Assembly: GCA_015485015.1 (NCBI GenBank)
Contig: WFUK01000092.1
Span: 1 to 6,215 of the forward strand
DNA from: Paracoccaceae bacterium
GTDB lineage: Bacteria; Pseudomonadota; Alphaproteobacteria; Rhodobacterales; Rhodobacteraceae
Direction of reading: 5' to 3'
DNA length: 6,215 nt
A program made the translations under genes and the position numbers. Positions within the stretch are counted from its first letter, which is position 1. Each line of letters opens with the position of its first letter. Below, one piece after another: positions 6,181-6,215 of the stretch. Below the pieces are notes generated by a model. The model was not told where the DNA came from. It was given only the letters and a program-made list of their open reading frames with translations, and did no database searches.

Positions 6181-6209
6181 ATCAAAACGGTAACCATCGC
6201 CCTTATCAA
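6181..6209 (-). promoter_or_regulatory. Possible IS481 transposase promoter
   Basis: On the minus strand TTGATA (6204-6209) and TTTGAT (6181-6186) are 17 bp apart and upstream of the transposase ribosome-binding site. The spacer contains most of the terminal repeat, so transposase binding there would be expected to repress transcription. The match is modest. Confidence 0.3.
6184..6194. repeat. Terminal inverted repeat of the IS481-family element (transposase 5' side)
   Basis: AAAACGGTAAC, the perfect complement of 5074-5084. It lies 40 bases upstream of the transposase start. The 21 bases to its right are either the last bases of the element or flanking DNA. Confidence 0.7.
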
Positions 6210-6215
6210 TGGGCG

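Larger units (their letters stand above)
5074..6194 (-). mobile_element. IS481-family insertion sequence, apparently complete
   Basis: About 1.12 kb between inverted repeats, a usual size for the family, holding one transposase gene on the minus strand. The ends are recognised by GTTACCGTTTT at 5074-5084 and its perfect complement at 6184-6194. Matches continue sparsely inward (GG.GG). The true outer borders may lie a few bases further out on either side, so the right border could be anywhere from 6194 to just short of the window edge. Confidence 0.75.

Noticed and set aside
1..6215. CRISPR array, tRNA, rRNA, riboswitch or phage attachment site
   Set aside because: No regularly spaced repeats, tRNA cloverleaf, rRNA-like segment or integrase context was seen on either strand.

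Overview
The window looks like chromosomal DNA of an alphaproteobacterium, most likely a Rhodobacterales (Roseobacter-type) species. This rests on the GC-rich wobble use in the host genes, the character of the argininosuccinate synthase protein, and the sulfotransferase-like proteins. No ribosomal RNA or other taxonomic marker is present, so the assignment is an inference.

Left half (1-2900), host genes. Two sulfotransferase-type genes lie in tandem on the minus strand. The promoter-distal one (about 1-752) runs off the left edge, so its C-terminus is missing, and it has no ordinary start codon. The second (825-1499) is complete at 224 aa and has both PAPS-binding signatures. Divergent from them, argG (1619-2842, plus strand) is a complete argininosuccinate synthase gene. 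It closes with a clean intrinsic terminator at 2870-2900. The sulfotransferases probably modify a surface polysaccharide or small molecule with sulfate from PAPS, and argG serves arginine synthesis. No functional link between the two is visible beyond the shared 119-bp divergent intergenic region.

Right half (about 2929-6215), an insertion-sequence island. Three unrelated IS families are packed end to end. First comes the left part of an IS1595-family element, whose transposase has a frameshift near 3331 and is cut off at 3597. Its coding sequence stops exactly where an IS3-family element begins (3598-5073, orfA plus orfB, apparently intact). An IS481-family element with an intact 344-aa transposase on the minus strand follows with no spacer. 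It is bounded by an 11-bp perfect inverted repeat at 5074-5084 and 6184-6194. The missing right half of the IS1595 element is not found after the IS3 copy, and no target duplication flanks the IS3 copy. The present arrangement therefore came from more than one simple insertion.

Nothing in the window supports a new defence, regulatory or biosynthetic system. The points most worth a second look are the IS junctions, the orfA/orfB junction of the IS3 element (A7 run plus ATGA overlap), the start of the truncated sulfotransferase gene, and a 13-bp inverted repeat in the IS1595 leader.
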